Source of the DNA: Glaesserella australis
Lineage (GTDB): Bacteria > Pseudomonadota > Gammaproteobacteria > Enterobacterales > Pasteurellaceae
Assembly: GCF_003260095.1 (NCBI RefSeq)
Contig: NZ_PTPX01000020.1
Location: forward strand, 22,617 to 86,616
Reading direction: 5' to 3'
DNA length: 64,000 nt
Below, piece by piece: positions 32,671-40,565 of this stretch. The notes beneath the pieces were generated by a model. The model was not told where the DNA came from. It did not search any database and saw nothing but the letters and a program-made list of their open reading frames with translations. Each line of letters begins with the position of its first letter. Within the stretch, counting starts at the first letter, position 1. A program made the position numbers and the translations under genes.

Positions 32671-32704
32671 GATAAAAAGATCGGCAGTTAAGCAACCTTC
32701 AAAT

Positions 32705-33250
32705 TTAGAATGGAAGTAATCTTACTTGGTATTTACCATTTTGTTCATCTATTACATATTTAATAGCGGTTGGAAATGGAAATTTATCGGGAATAGAGTG
32801 CATCTCTACTTGAGCTTGACAAAATCTCATATTCTTTTCTTGCTGATAGCCAATTTCAGAAATATAAGTCAAACCTAATATATCAAATTTTCCTGCATAG
32901 ATTTCCGCATTCATTTTAGTAACCATTTCAACTGTCTGTTTACTATCACACTTAGGAAGTCCAAAAAAATCTTTACCCCATTGAGACCACGCCATATAAC
33001 CCAAAAACGTAAGCCAAATAAGTAATTTACCAAATGCAGTCCAATTAAAAGTTGAAACCTGAACACTCTCCTCCTTCGTTTCACCTTCAGGCTGAGGAAC
33101 AGTATCAACAACAATAGATTGCTCAATTTCTGTAGGCTTAACAGCTTCTTCTGTAGCATTATTTTGTTGTTTTCTTTGTTCATTTTCTTCAATCATCTTA
33201 GACACATTTTCTTGATGATTTTGAATTTTCTTAAAAATAGACGAGAACAT
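32705..33250 (-). CDS. Hypothetical membrane protein, 181 residues
   Basis: Not recognised. Charged N-terminus with a possible coiled coil (FKKIQNHQENVSKMIEENEQRKQQNNATEE), one membrane segment (FGKLLIWLTFLGYMAWSQW near residue 88), then a domain of about 75 residues with two cysteines and CQAQVEMHSIPDKFPFPTAIKYVID. Start at 33250 behind GATAGGAG; the frame extends further but only through a terminator. It stands apart, between the terminator after gemA and the paired-hairpin terminator, so it may be an independently expressed accessory (moron) gene, for example for superinfection exclusion. Confidence 0.65.
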   Translation of the reverse strand: MFSSIFKKIQNHQENVSKMIEENEQRKQQNNATEEAVKPTEIEQSIVVDTVPQPEGETKEESVQVSTFNWTAFGKLLIWLTFLGYMAWSQWGKDFFGLPKCDSKQTVEMVTKMNAEIYAGKFDILGLTYISEIGYQQEKNMRFCQAQVEMHSIPDKFPFPTAIKYVIDEQNGKYQVRLLPF

Positions 33251-33292
33251 TGTAAATACTCCTATCTTAAAAACTATCTGGAAGACTACCAC

Positions 33293-33317
33293 AAAAAAGC
33301 CCCGAATGATCGGGGCT
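33293..33317 (-). terminator. Terminator after gemA
   Basis: Minus strand AGCCCCGA-TCAT-TCGGGGCT followed by six T. It is preceded by TTTTTTGCATA, which shares GCATA with the linkers of the paired-hairpin elements. Confidence 0.85.
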
Positions 33318-33338
33318 ATGCAAAAAATTTTGTAAATA

Positions 33339-33761
33339 TCAGGTTCTTCGCCCATTTCGATGGGCATTAACCGCCAACATCTGCACAATTTTAAAAATCT
33401 GGTCTGTCGTACACCATTGCAAACGCTCAATACCAAACGACCGCTTGCAGATAGCGTGGACATAATGCCAAGACTTACCACTACTAGCGATAAAGGCTTC
33501 AATCTTTCTAATATAACTTTGACGCACCTCATCTGCATTACTGGCTGTCGGGCGTTTACCATATTGTTTCGATTTCACCTTAAACCCTTTGGCACGCATA
33601 CCTTGCAACACAATCATCAACTCAGAATCCGTCATCATTGAGCAACTAGGCTTATCCACCAACTCCATTAAAAAGAGCTTATAGGCTTCATCACTCATCT
33701 TCAGCTCATTCTTCCCAATATGGATTTTCTGTATCATCTGTTTACGCGTTTGTGCGTACAT
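33339..33761 (-). CDS. gemA: GemA-like regulatory protein (Mu gp16, DUF1018)
   Basis: A 140-residue protein beginning MYAQTRKQMIQKIHIGKNEL. DUF1018 features: KMSDEAYKLFLMEL near residue 22, SELMIVLQGMRAKGFK near 46 and SGKSWHYVHAICKRSFGIERLQWC near 90. In Mu, GemA affects host gyrase and replication genes. ATG 33761 has AGGAG; it overlaps the preceding gene's end. Confidence 0.88.
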   Translation of the reverse strand: MYAQTRKQMIQKIHIGKNELKMSDEAYKLFLMELVDKPSCSMMTDSELMIVLQGMRAKGFKVKSKQYGKRPTASNADEVRQSYIRKIEAFIASSGKSWHYVHAICKRSFGIERLQWCTTDQIFKIVQMLAVNAHRNGRRT

Positions 33762-34305
33762 TCTCTTTCTCCTGTTGCCACTGTTTCCAATCCGCAAAGC
33801 CGTGTAAATTCACACATTCACCTTCGCCCCTTAACCGAACCAAGCGATCAATGTACTGAATATTCGCTGTCCGATTATCGCTTTTTGCCCTTTCCTGTGC
33901 TTCTTCACCCGAAAGCACCTGATTATTTTCTTCCGTTCTAACCACCGCAAACTGAGGCTTCACGCTTTCATACACTTTTTTCAGGTAATTATGATTGCTC
34001 AACGGCTCAAATTTGCCATTCTCACGACGATTGCGTCGCACCTGCTCAACCGTATCTGCCAACGCTTTTGCCAAAACATTAGAGCAAGGGTAAAGCTCCA
34101 ACAAACTTTGCAAAATCCGCAACGCACGCCCATTGCTCAAACTACTTTTTGCAGGTTTAAATAGCCCCAAATATGCCACCGCAGGACGACCACAACCAGC
34201 GGTCATTTCGGTGATCGTTTTAAGTAACTCTCGCCCCGCATCATCTTCAACTAACGCCTCCAGCGTTAAATCTGAGTGACAAATCGGGCAACGACACAAT
34301 TTCAT
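33742..34305 (-). CDS. Phage early zinc-knuckle protein, 187 residues
   Basis: Starts MKLCRCPICHSDLTLEALVE with a CxC..C metal-binding-like head, then AYLGLFKPAKSSLSNGRALRI near residue 44 and a helical remainder ending DWKQWQQEKENVR. Similar proteins, with the same CP(I/V)CHSD and YLGLF(K/R)PAK words, are recalled from other transposable phages upstream of gemA; their role is unknown. Ribosome site GGGAGG. Confidence 0.7.
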   Translation of the reverse strand: MKLCRCPICHSDLTLEALVEDDAGRELLKTITEMTAGCGRPAVAYLGLFKPAKSSLSNGRALRILQSLLELYPCSNVLAKALADTVEQVRRNRRENGKFEPLSNHNYLKKVYESVKPQFAVVRTEENNQVLSGEEAQERAKSDNRTANIQYIDRLVRLRGEGECVNLHGFADWKQWQQEKENVRTNA

Positions 34306-34445
34306 TTTGTACCTCCCTAAGAAAACAGAGATAAACGCTGTCGTTTATCTCTATTCTCTCAACCACCGCCCCAAGTGCTTTTACGATTTTATTTAGGCTC
34401 TGCCGATAAATATTGAGTGGGGCGGTGTGAGTGGTTTTTTAGTGG
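34306..34445 (-). other. Leader with two strong hairpins
   Basis: Minus strand, in order: CACCGCCCC (34427-34419) pairing with GGGGCGGTG (34372-34364) around a 46-base loop, then AGAGATAAACG-ACAG-CGTTTATCTCT (34352-34327), then the ribosome site of the next gene. No T run follows closely, so they may protect or attenuate the message. Confidence 0.55.
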
Positions 34446-34766
34446 TTACATAGATTCCTCCTTGTCTTTCAAATCATCTTCGTCAAAAATAAGGGAACTC
34501 TCAGTATCAAACCGATAGCAAACACTAACCCAGTAAACTTCAAAGGATTTACTACCTTTCTCTCTTATCGCAAGGCAAACTCCTTCATCTTCTTCATAAA
34601 TCTCCCAACTAGAATAATTCTCCGCTAGGATCTCTTCAGCGACAAAATCAAGCACAGTATGAATACTTTCAAAGTCTTCCCATTTTTCATCTTGGTTCTG
34701 CTCAAATATTTCTTCTTTACTTGGATCATCATCGCAATCCAGCTTAATGTATTCGTATTTATGCAT
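34446..34766 (-). CDS. Very acidic small protein, 106 residues
   Basis: Not recognised. About one third of residues are Asp or Glu (LDCDDDPSKEEIFEQNQDEK, EDFESIH, YEEDEGV, IFDEDDLKDKEES). No membrane segment. Start at 34766 behind GGTGGGG. In the early region of a phage such a composition suggests a DNA-mimic protein of the anti-restriction kind, but this is inference only. Overlaps nothing; follows rdgC by 16 bases. Confidence 0.6.
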   Translation of the reverse strand: MHKYEYIKLDCDDDPSKEEIFEQNQDEKWEDFESIHTVLDFVAEEILAENYSSWEIYEEDEGVCLAIREKGSKSFEVYWVSVCYRFDTESSLIFDEDDLKDKEESM

Positions 34767-34782
34767 ACTATTTCCCCACCAC

Positions 34783-35739
34783 TTAAACAAAACTCTCTAA
34801 CTTCGTTTCCCCTGTAAACTCCAGCACTGTAGCACTTGCAATTTTGAGTAAGGCATTAAGCTGACCTTCAAGGTATTCCGTTAAAATAGCGTGCTTATGT
34901 GCTTCTCTTGTACCGTTTAACTGACGAGCAATATCGGCATATTCGGTAAAACGCATTGAACGAATTTTTAAATGTTCGTCCAACTTAAAATTTACAATAA
35001 ACGCTTCTTCGCTTTCGTAACGCATCGCCATAGATTGCACACGAAAACCATTTTGTAACGCCCCTAACGCTTTTTCCTTGCCGTCTAACGTATCCAAATG
35101 GCGACAAGTCAAAAACTCTTCATTGTCGTTTGCTAACTTACGCAAGGTCGCTTCGTGCTGAAAATGTAGATATTTAAAAAGCGGTTCACCTTTTTCCAAA
35201 AATTTAGTCAATTTAGTGTTTAAGCCCAGCTTTTCATCCGACACAACAATGCTTTTAAAACCTGCAAGTTCAAACAATTTAATCAAATGGTTCAACGCTA
35301 AACGACTATGCTTAGAGCGGTTATTTGTAAAAAGTAGCTCTTTTTCAGGGCAGTAAAACACATTGACTAATTCACTCGAAAATGGCACAACTTGCAGTAA
35401 ATGAGCTTCGGCAGTTTGTCGCCACTCTTTATCAGTATTCGGTACAATCTTCGGCAGTCTTTCATCTCGAAGTGATTCTGATTTTTTCAGCTCATAAATT
35501 TTGGCTGAAAGTAACTCTTTAGTAACTTTTTTAAAGGTTGTCCGCAAAGTAAAGAACAACCCATTATCCAGTTCTAACACTTTCGTATTTGTCATCGGAT
35601 TTTTGACTAATTCAACGGTGGTATAGCTGTCCGCAGGCTCAAAAGTTGCGCTTTCTAACACTTCTTTCACATTGTCCACAGGGAACTTAATGCTGTGAAT
35701 GTTGCATTGTGTCATCTGAATAAAATCACTGTTTTTCAT
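34783..35739 (-). CDS. RdgC-like recombination-associated protein
   Basis: A 318-residue protein whose layout follows RdgC: N-terminal strand region, KKVTKELLSAKIYELKKSESLRDE-type helix (residues 91-112), an AEAHLLQVVPFSSELVNVFY strand, SRLALNHLIKLFELAGF near 146, TKFLEKGEPLFKYL near 180, then a C-terminal FIVNFKLDEHLKIRSMRFTEYADIARQL. Host RdgC is a ring-shaped DNA-binding protein that limits RecA. In a transposable phage it may protect replicating DNA or damp RecA. Identification is by memory of the family pattern; sequence is divergent. Confidence 0.6.
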   Translation of the reverse strand: MKNSDFIQMTQCNIHSIKFPVDNVKEVLESATFEPADSYTTVELVKNPMTNTKVLELDNGLFFTLRTTFKKVTKELLSAKIYELKKSESLRDERLPKIVPNTDKEWRQTAEAHLLQVVPFSSELVNVFYCPEKELLFTNNRSKHSRLALNHLIKLFELAGFKSIVVSDEKLGLNTKLTKFLEKGEPLFKYLHFQHEATLRKLANDNEEFLTCRHLDTLDGKEKALGALQNGFRVQSMAMRYESEEAFIVNFKLDEHLKIRSMRFTEYADIARQLNGTREAHKHAILTEYLEGQLNALLKIASATVLEFTGETKLESFV

Positions 35740-35740
35740 T

Positions 35741-35923
35741 TTAGTTTTCCTCTTGGTTAGTTGATAATCTAAGCTTCACTCTCTGGATTTGCCCAGCTAC
35801 GTCCATCAAAACCACGCCAGCCAGTGCAAAATCGTCCATTTCGACTAATTCCGTCGCCCCTTGTAGCTTTTCAATCAAGTCATACAAGCGATCTTTTATT
35901 TGCCATTTTTCGCTATCGGTCAT
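35741..35923 (-). CDS. Small early protein, 60 residues
   Basis: Not recognised. Helical, MTDSEKWQIKDRLYDLIEKL to RLSTNQEEN. The second of two adjacent ATG codons is best spaced from AAGGGG. It ends just before the rdgC-like gene and starts ten bases after the ANR-type gene, inside the early operon. Confidence 0.6.
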   Translation of the reverse strand: MTDSEKWQIKDRLYDLIEKLQGATELVEMDDFALAGVVLMDVAGQIQRVKLRLSTNQEEN

Positions 35924-35933
35924 CATTTGCCCC

Positions 35934-36125
35934 TTAAGCTCTTTTCTCGCAGAACTCGTAACGGCTTTCACACCATTTTTGGTTAAGTGGATTAGTCGCA
36001 AACTTTAACGCCTTATCCCACGCATCACTCGCCTGTAAATACTTGCCTTCACGCTCAAGCTCCGAAGCAAGCTCGCTAAAATACTTAAACCGCTCACGTT
36101 GGAGTGCATTTGGTTTCTTTTTCAT
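35934..36125 (-). CDS. ANR-family small regulator
   Basis: A 63-residue protein, MKKKPNALQRERFKYFSELA then LEREGKYLQASDAWDKALKFA and CESRYEFCEKR. The spacing of E-x-E-G-x-Y-x-x-A...W..A...A...N..W...R...C matches the ANR group of negative regulators of AraC-type activators. Such genes occur in many Pasteurellaceae phages. Ribosome site AAGGGG before ATG 36125. Confidence 0.72.
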   Translation of the reverse strand: MKKKPNALQRERFKYFSELASELEREGKYLQASDAWDKALKFATNPLNQKWCESRYEFCEKRA

Positions 36126-36198
36126 TTCTTTCCCCTTATGGTTAAAACACATTATGAACGCCCCTTAAAATCGGGTTTAAAGAGCGTTTAAATGGGTT

Positions 36199-36720
36199 TT
36201 AAGCGACCTGCTCAAACGGCTTAATCACAAAATCTTCCACGCCTTGCTTAATCGTCACCCCAGCAATCCCTTTGGCGACTTCAGGCTCAAGCAGTAGGGC
36301 TTCTTTGTTGATCTCGTTTTTGGTACGAATAAAGCGGTCAAAGCCCATACGTTGCATAAACTCAAGCACCGCATCTGCACCACGAATTGCCACCGACGGC
36401 GGACGTTGTCGCCATTGCACTTCGCCTGTCACAAAGTTAGCGGTTTTACTCTTGCCGTTTTCCGTCAATTCATCACGGTGAGCTTCACAGTATTCCTGCA
36501 CCGCTTGCTGTAACGGCTCAATCTCTGCCTGTAAGCGTTTCAACTCAGGGGCGTAACGCTCACTGGTTTCGCCGATAATATCGTTCATCTCCGTGGTTAA
36601 ACGGGTATGTTCACGACTTAAATCGCCGATCTCTTTAATTGCACTTTGCACTTGCTCTTCCGTGGTAAAACGCAGTTTTGCTGGTTGTTTTACTCGGGTT
36701 TTTGTTGGTTGTTTTGCCAT
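36199..36720 (-). CDS. gam: Host-nuclease inhibitor Gam
   Basis: A 173-residue Mu Gam-like protein that binds DNA ends and blocks exonucleases. Coiled coil LSREHTRLTTEMNDIIGETSER near residue 41, then VTGEVQWRQRPPSVAIRGADA and FMQRMGFDRFIRTKNEINKEAL near residue 100-135, the family core related to Ku. Length equals Mu Gam. ATG 36720 behind AGGAG. Confidence 0.92.
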   Translation of the reverse strand: MAKQPTKTRVKQPAKLRFTTEEQVQSAIKEIGDLSREHTRLTTEMNDIIGETSERYAPELKRLQAEIEPLQQAVQEYCEAHRDELTENGKSKTANFVTGEVQWRQRPPSVAIRGADAVLEFMQRMGFDRFIRTKNEINKEALLLEPEVAKGIAGVTIKQGVEDFVIKPFEQVA

Positions 36721-36731
36721 TTTCTTAACTC

Positions 36732-37025
36732 CTAAACTTTCGCTTCCCACCACACTCTAATCCCTTCGATCATCGTGTAGTAACCTTTCCATCTACCTAA
36801 ATCTTCGCTATGCCCTTGGGCATACCAGTTTGCTTTTCTTGACTCAATTAACGCTCTTGCCACCCCCTCATTACCTGCAATATCCACTTTGATTCGTGGT
36901 TTAATCTTCGTAAAATCAATCATCAACACCGTAAACCCTAACGCATTGATATGCCCAATCGCCTTTTGCGTTTGACGTAAATACTTCACCGCCATCTGAT
37001 TTGCTCTATTAATTGTGCGTGCCAT
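36732..37025 (-). CDS. Hypothetical early protein, 97 residues
   Basis: Not recognised. Basic N-terminus MARTINRANQMAVKYLRQTQ, then an alpha/beta-like segment INALGFTVLMIDFTKIKPRIKVDI and an aromatic tail GYYTMIEGIRVWWEAKV. Similar proteins are seen between B and gam in Mu-like phages. Sits with one base between it and the next upstream gene. Confidence 0.65.
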   Translation of the reverse strand: MARTINRANQMAVKYLRQTQKAIGHINALGFTVLMIDFTKIKPRIKVDIAGNEGVARALIESRKANWYAQGHSEDLGRWKGYYTMIEGIRVWWEAKV

Positions 37026-37026
37026 C

Positions 37027-37218
37027 TCACACCACCTTTTCTTTTCCCAACTTCACAACGATCACCCGTTGCCCTTTATTTCTTCGGTGATAGCTCGGCG
37101 TTGACCACTTTCGCACCGTTTTTGCTGTCACCCCTAACTTGATTGCTAACTCTTCGGCTGTACCGTCAGCCACATTCTCTTCGCCACGATACGCCGCATA
37201 GATCTGACGGTATCTCAT
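37027..37218 (-). CDS. Small helix-turn-helix protein, 63 residues
   Basis: MRYRQIYAAYRGEENVADGT followed by AEELAIKLGVTAKTVRKWS, a clear helix-turn-helix, and a basic C-terminus (YHRRNKGQRVIVVKLGKEK). Lies eight bases after transposition ATPase B. May be an early DNA-binding regulator; Mu kil is in a similar place but is not similar in sequence. Confidence 0.68.
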   Translation of the reverse strand: MRYRQIYAAYRGEENVADGTAEELAIKLGVTAKTVRKWSTPSYHRRNKGQRVIVVKLGKEKVV

Positions 37219-37225
37219 TTGCCAC

Positions 37226-38107
37226 CTAGCTAATTAACATCTTGGCGTAACGCTCAACCAACTCCGCACTAATTGCCGTGCCACTAATCTCACTTGACCG
37301 CACCACACCACGCATCAGTTTGCTTAATCGGCGAGCATTACCCCGACACGCCTTTAACAGCGGTGCATTAAACTCATCCGTGCCTAAAGCAGACTCCGCC
37401 AATAACGCCAAATCATCATCAGGCAGGGCATTACCCAAATCACAGGCAAACGCCACTCGGCTGTAAAGCTGGGCAAGCTCATTATTTTTACCTTTAAGAT
37501 TGACGATTAAGCGGGGCATACCTGCCAACACCACGCCAATCCCCGTCAAGTCGTGGATACGGCGTACAAACTCAAGAGAGCGAGTGGAAAGCAACTCCGC
37601 TTCATCAATCATCAATAACCGCTCAGAGCCTTTTAACTTACTCACAATGCCATCAAGAACATCATTGTTATTACCCCGTGCATTTGCTCCAACTGCTTCT
37701 GCAACCTTGCGAAGTAACACTTTAGGCGAACAACTAGGATCGATTTCAAGCAAAATCGCCGAGCTGTTTTCACGGGCGTACTGCTTCATCATCTGCGTTT
37801 TACCCAAGCCAGCCGCACCAAAAATCACATTAATTTCGCCTTCAACGTGTGCAAATTGCATTACTTCCATTCCCCGTCGTGCCGCCAACGTTGGCACAAA
37901 TTTAGCGTTATACTTAGCTTCCACCACTTTCGCCTTATGGCGTTCAAGTAGCTCATCTACTTTGCGGTCAAGGCTCTCTGTATCACCTTGATATTTACCG
38001 TTTAAATACTGGCTCACCGCAGCAACGGACACCCCAAACGCATTTGCCACTTGTTTTTGCCCTAGCCCTTGGGCTTTCATAAATTCATTAAGCTGTTGGT
38101 TTTTCAT
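37226..38107 (-). CDS. B: Transposition target-DNA ATPase MuB
   Basis: A 293-residue AAA+ ATPase that binds target DNA, activates the transposase and gives target immunity. N-terminal helix-turn-helix GLGQKQVANAFGVSVAAVSQYL near residue 14, Walker A IFGAAGLGKTQMMKQ near residue 93, Walker B RLLMIDEAELLS near residue 160 and sensor region VVLAGMPRLIVNL near residue 195. Follows gene A after three bases. Confidence 0.95.
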   Translation of the reverse strand: MKNQQLNEFMKAQGLGQKQVANAFGVSVAAVSQYLNGKYQGDTESLDRKVDELLERHKAKVVEAKYNAKFVPTLAARRGMEVMQFAHVEGEINVIFGAAGLGKTQMMKQYARENSSAILLEIDPSCSPKVLLRKVAEAVGANARGNNNDVLDGIVSKLKGSERLLMIDEAELLSTRSLEFVRRIHDLTGIGVVLAGMPRLIVNLKGKNNELAQLYSRVAFACDLGNALPDDDLALLAESALGTDEFNAPLLKACRGNARRLSKLMRGVVRSSEISGTAISAELVERYAKMLIS

Positions 38108-38110
38108 CGT

Positions 38111-40066
38111 TTAGCCTCCTACTGCTAACTTTTTTTCGTACTCATCTCTATCTGCCTGTGTAAAAAAGATCGGCACAGGCTCTTTTTTCGGTTTTTTGGT
38201 TGCCAATAAGCTAAAATCAGGCTTATGTTCAATCGTCACCACAGGGGTTAACTCTGCGTGAATGTCTGCAAGTTGTTGCTCTTTCAAACTTGCTCGACGT
38301 TTATGTCTTGCTTTACGTTGCTGTTCAACCATCGCAACAGGGAAGGCTTCTTTGGTATTACCATTCCAAACTGCATCGCAAACAAACCTACCTTCTTTGG
38401 TTCGCACCTGAATACTTTCAGCGTTGTGAATATCAATCCCAATCACTAACTCTTCACCGTCAAAATCCAACAACTTGAGATTAAAGTAGTTATTGCTATT
38501 CCAACTAATCCACCCCCGTTGCGGTATGCGGATAAATTCTGGGCGACTCATATCCCGTAATTCAATCTCGGTCAGCATCACCACATCTTCATCATGTAAT
38601 AACTGCTGATATTTATTCGCAGGCGTACTCCTAATTTCAGAGTGCACATGCTCGTTGTTGTACCAATCGACCGCTTGTTGCACCACATCAAGCAACTGTT
38701 GCCAGCTGGGTAACTTTCCCTGCGCCTTTTTCTGTATCGGGGTCAGCTCAGAGCCTTTGGCATTAGCCAGTGAATTAACCCCATACAACACTTTGCGAAC
38801 CGTTTCAGGATCTGCCCCTGAACCGTAGTAAGTCTCAAATTGACGAGCAATAAACAAACCTAAGGTTTTATTTAATCGCTCAATAATCCCACGCCCTTGC
38901 GGATTTCCTGCGATACCTGTCTCATGACGGATACCTAAGCGGGGCAACATCCCTGTAATTTCTGCATCTAAAAATTTATTCTTCTCACCGCCACCATTAT
39001 CTGAGTAATAAATAGCGGGGACACCGTGAGTAGAAATGGCGTGTCGTAATGCATCAGCCACCGCAAAGGCGTTTTCTGCGAGAGCCATAGACCAGCCAAC
39101 CACCTTGCGACCTGCCCCATCAATAATCAGCGTTAATTCAGGGGTAAATGGCTTCCCATGTATCGGATGAGCCACTTTTAACTTCATCGCATGACCGTCG
39201 CCAATCCATACATCATTAGCACGCAATGCCGACCAATCTCTTTTCACATAACTCAACAACGTTTTGTAATGTGAGCCAGTCCGTCTGCCATACTCTTTTA
39301 CATATAAAGGCAACTTCGCCATCGCACGTTGCACCTTACTCAAACTCGGCAATGCACCTAAAAGGGTAGGATTTTCGCTATATCGCTCAACCCATTCCGT
39401 CTCAAAAGCCCGATAAGCTTCCGATAAACAAATGCCATTTTTTTGACGATAAACACCTAAAAAAGACGTCAGCCACCAAATTTCTTCAGGTTTCACTTCC
39501 TGTCTTACCTGCGGAGCAAGGAGCTTCAAACGTTGCTCAGCATTTTCAGCCTTACAATAATCAATGACCCATTGATTGAGCGTTCTGACTGATAATGTTC
39601 TGCTTGCAGATTTTTTTGCGTTCGCAATATCAACCAGCTGGTTTAAGTGCGAAGGCAAATTCCCTTCTTTTGCAAGATTGCACAAATAAGTCACCGCTTT
39701 AATCCGACTCATAGAGCCTTCAAGCTCAAGCACATACTGGATAAGTACCATTCTTGCATCAGCAATCTCACGCTGTTTGGTGGTCAAGTTCGCCAAATCC
39801 ACATCGGCTTTCACCGCAGGTAATTTTTTCGGCTTACTTTCCACCACCGCCACCGCAAAACGTGAGCGGATTTCGGTTTGGACGGCTTCGGGCATTGAGA
39901 TGAGTTCGTACTCTAAGCCACCACCTTTACTTTTACGTTTTTGTGCTATCCAGTTTTCCCTTTTAGCTTTTTCTAAAACGTTTTTATGAGCACTTGGCAG
40001 ACTAGATAACTTAAAACTTAATAGTTCTGCGACTGAATAGTGCGTTTTTAAACTTAATTCACTCAT
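38111..40066 (-). CDS. A: DDE transposase MuA
   Basis: A 651-residue transposase. N-terminal MuA-type winged domain (THYSVAELLSFKLSSLPSAH), beta/gamma helix-turn-helix domains to about residue 250, then the integrase-fold core with Asp in VWIGDGHAMKL near residue 288, Asp in IYYSDNGGGEKN near 352 and Glu in GRGIIERLNKTLG near 389 as the DDE triad. C-terminal domain is basic, as expected for MuB contact. AAAGGAACG precedes the ATG. Confidence 0.96.
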   Translation of the reverse strand: MSELSLKTHYSVAELLSFKLSSLPSAHKNVLEKAKRENWIAQKRKSKGGGLEYELISMPEAVQTEIRSRFAVAVVESKPKKLPAVKADVDLANLTTKQREIADARMVLIQYVLELEGSMSRIKAVTYLCNLAKEGNLPSHLNQLVDIANAKKSASRTLSVRTLNQWVIDYCKAENAEQRLKLLAPQVRQEVKPEEIWWLTSFLGVYRQKNGICLSEAYRAFETEWVERYSENPTLLGALPSLSKVQRAMAKLPLYVKEYGRRTGSHYKTLLSYVKRDWSALRANDVWIGDGHAMKLKVAHPIHGKPFTPELTLIIDGAGRKVVGWSMALAENAFAVADALRHAISTHGVPAIYYSDNGGGEKNKFLDAEITGMLPRLGIRHETGIAGNPQGRGIIERLNKTLGLFIARQFETYYGSGADPETVRKVLYGVNSLANAKGSELTPIQKKAQGKLPSWQQLLDVVQQAVDWYNNEHVHSEIRSTPANKYQQLLHDEDVVMLTEIELRDMSRPEFIRIPQRGWISWNSNNYFNLKLLDFDGEELVIGIDIHNAESIQVRTKEGRFVCDAVWNGNTKEAFPVAMVEQQRKARHKRRASLKEQQLADIHAELTPVVTIEHKPDFSLLATKKPKKEPVPIFFTQADRDEYEKKLAVGG

Positions 40067-40110
40067 AAACGTTCCTTTAATCTATCTTTTACGTTAAAGA
40101 TCATTTATGA

Positions 40111-40389
40111 TTAAAACTTATTAGTTAAAATCGGTCGTTTATTACGTTCTATGCGTTCTGCATTGCGACCTGCCCATATCACTTCAGGGGCAACACCAAT
40201 CGCATTTGCGATTAGGCGTTCCATTTTGGGATAAGGCTTATCTAGTGCAGATTTAAGGGTGTTGTAACTCACGTTCCCTTCTGTTGCTAAAGAACGAAGT
40301 GTCCAACCGTTTTTGCGAAGTCCCGCCAGAATATCGGCTCGATGCCAATCACTCTGAGCGGTTTTTTTAACGTCGCTAAATACACTCAT
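40111..40389 (-). CDS. ner: Ner-like early negative regulator
   Basis: A 92-residue DNA-binding protein of the Nlp/Ner family: SDWHRADILAGLRKNGWTLR then LATEGNVSYNTLKSALDKPYPKMER and IANAIGVAPEVIWAGR, close to Mu Ner with a C-terminal extension. ATG 40389 is chosen behind AAGGAG. It represses early and repressor transcription after induction. First gene of the leftward early operon, divergent from the repressor gene. Confidence 0.93.
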   Translation of the reverse strand: MSVFSDVKKTAQSDWHRADILAGLRKNGWTLRSLATEGNVSYNTLKSALDKPYPKMERLIANAIGVAPEVIWAGRNAERIERNKRPILTNKF

Positions 40390-40425
40390 TTGATACACTC
40401 CTTTTTATCTATCTGATGTGTGTAT

Positions 40426-40543
40426 TTAACCGTAAAACTTTAAATAAATTAACCGTAAAACATAATATTTTTTAAAATATTTTTGCTTTATTCATATTTT
40501 ATTTATAAATCAATGGTTTAGCTATATGTTTTACGAGTAAAAC
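40426..40543. promoter_or_regulatory. Operator region between ner and repressor
   Basis: Perfect 16-base palindrome GTTTTACGAGTAAAAC (40528-40543), and two direct copies of TTAACCGTAAAAC at 40426-40438 and 40449-40461, 23 bases apart, sharing the half site GTAAAAC. A further half site CGTAAAAG adjoins the repressor start (about 40558). These are probable binding sites of the S24 repressor and Ner. Confidence 0.72.
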
Positions 40544-40565
40544 TTAAATATCGGAAACGTAAAAG

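Noticed and set aside
37500..37991. Open frame on the plus strand within transposition gene B
   Set aside because: Antisense to conserved AAA+ motifs; composition is that of a shadow frame.
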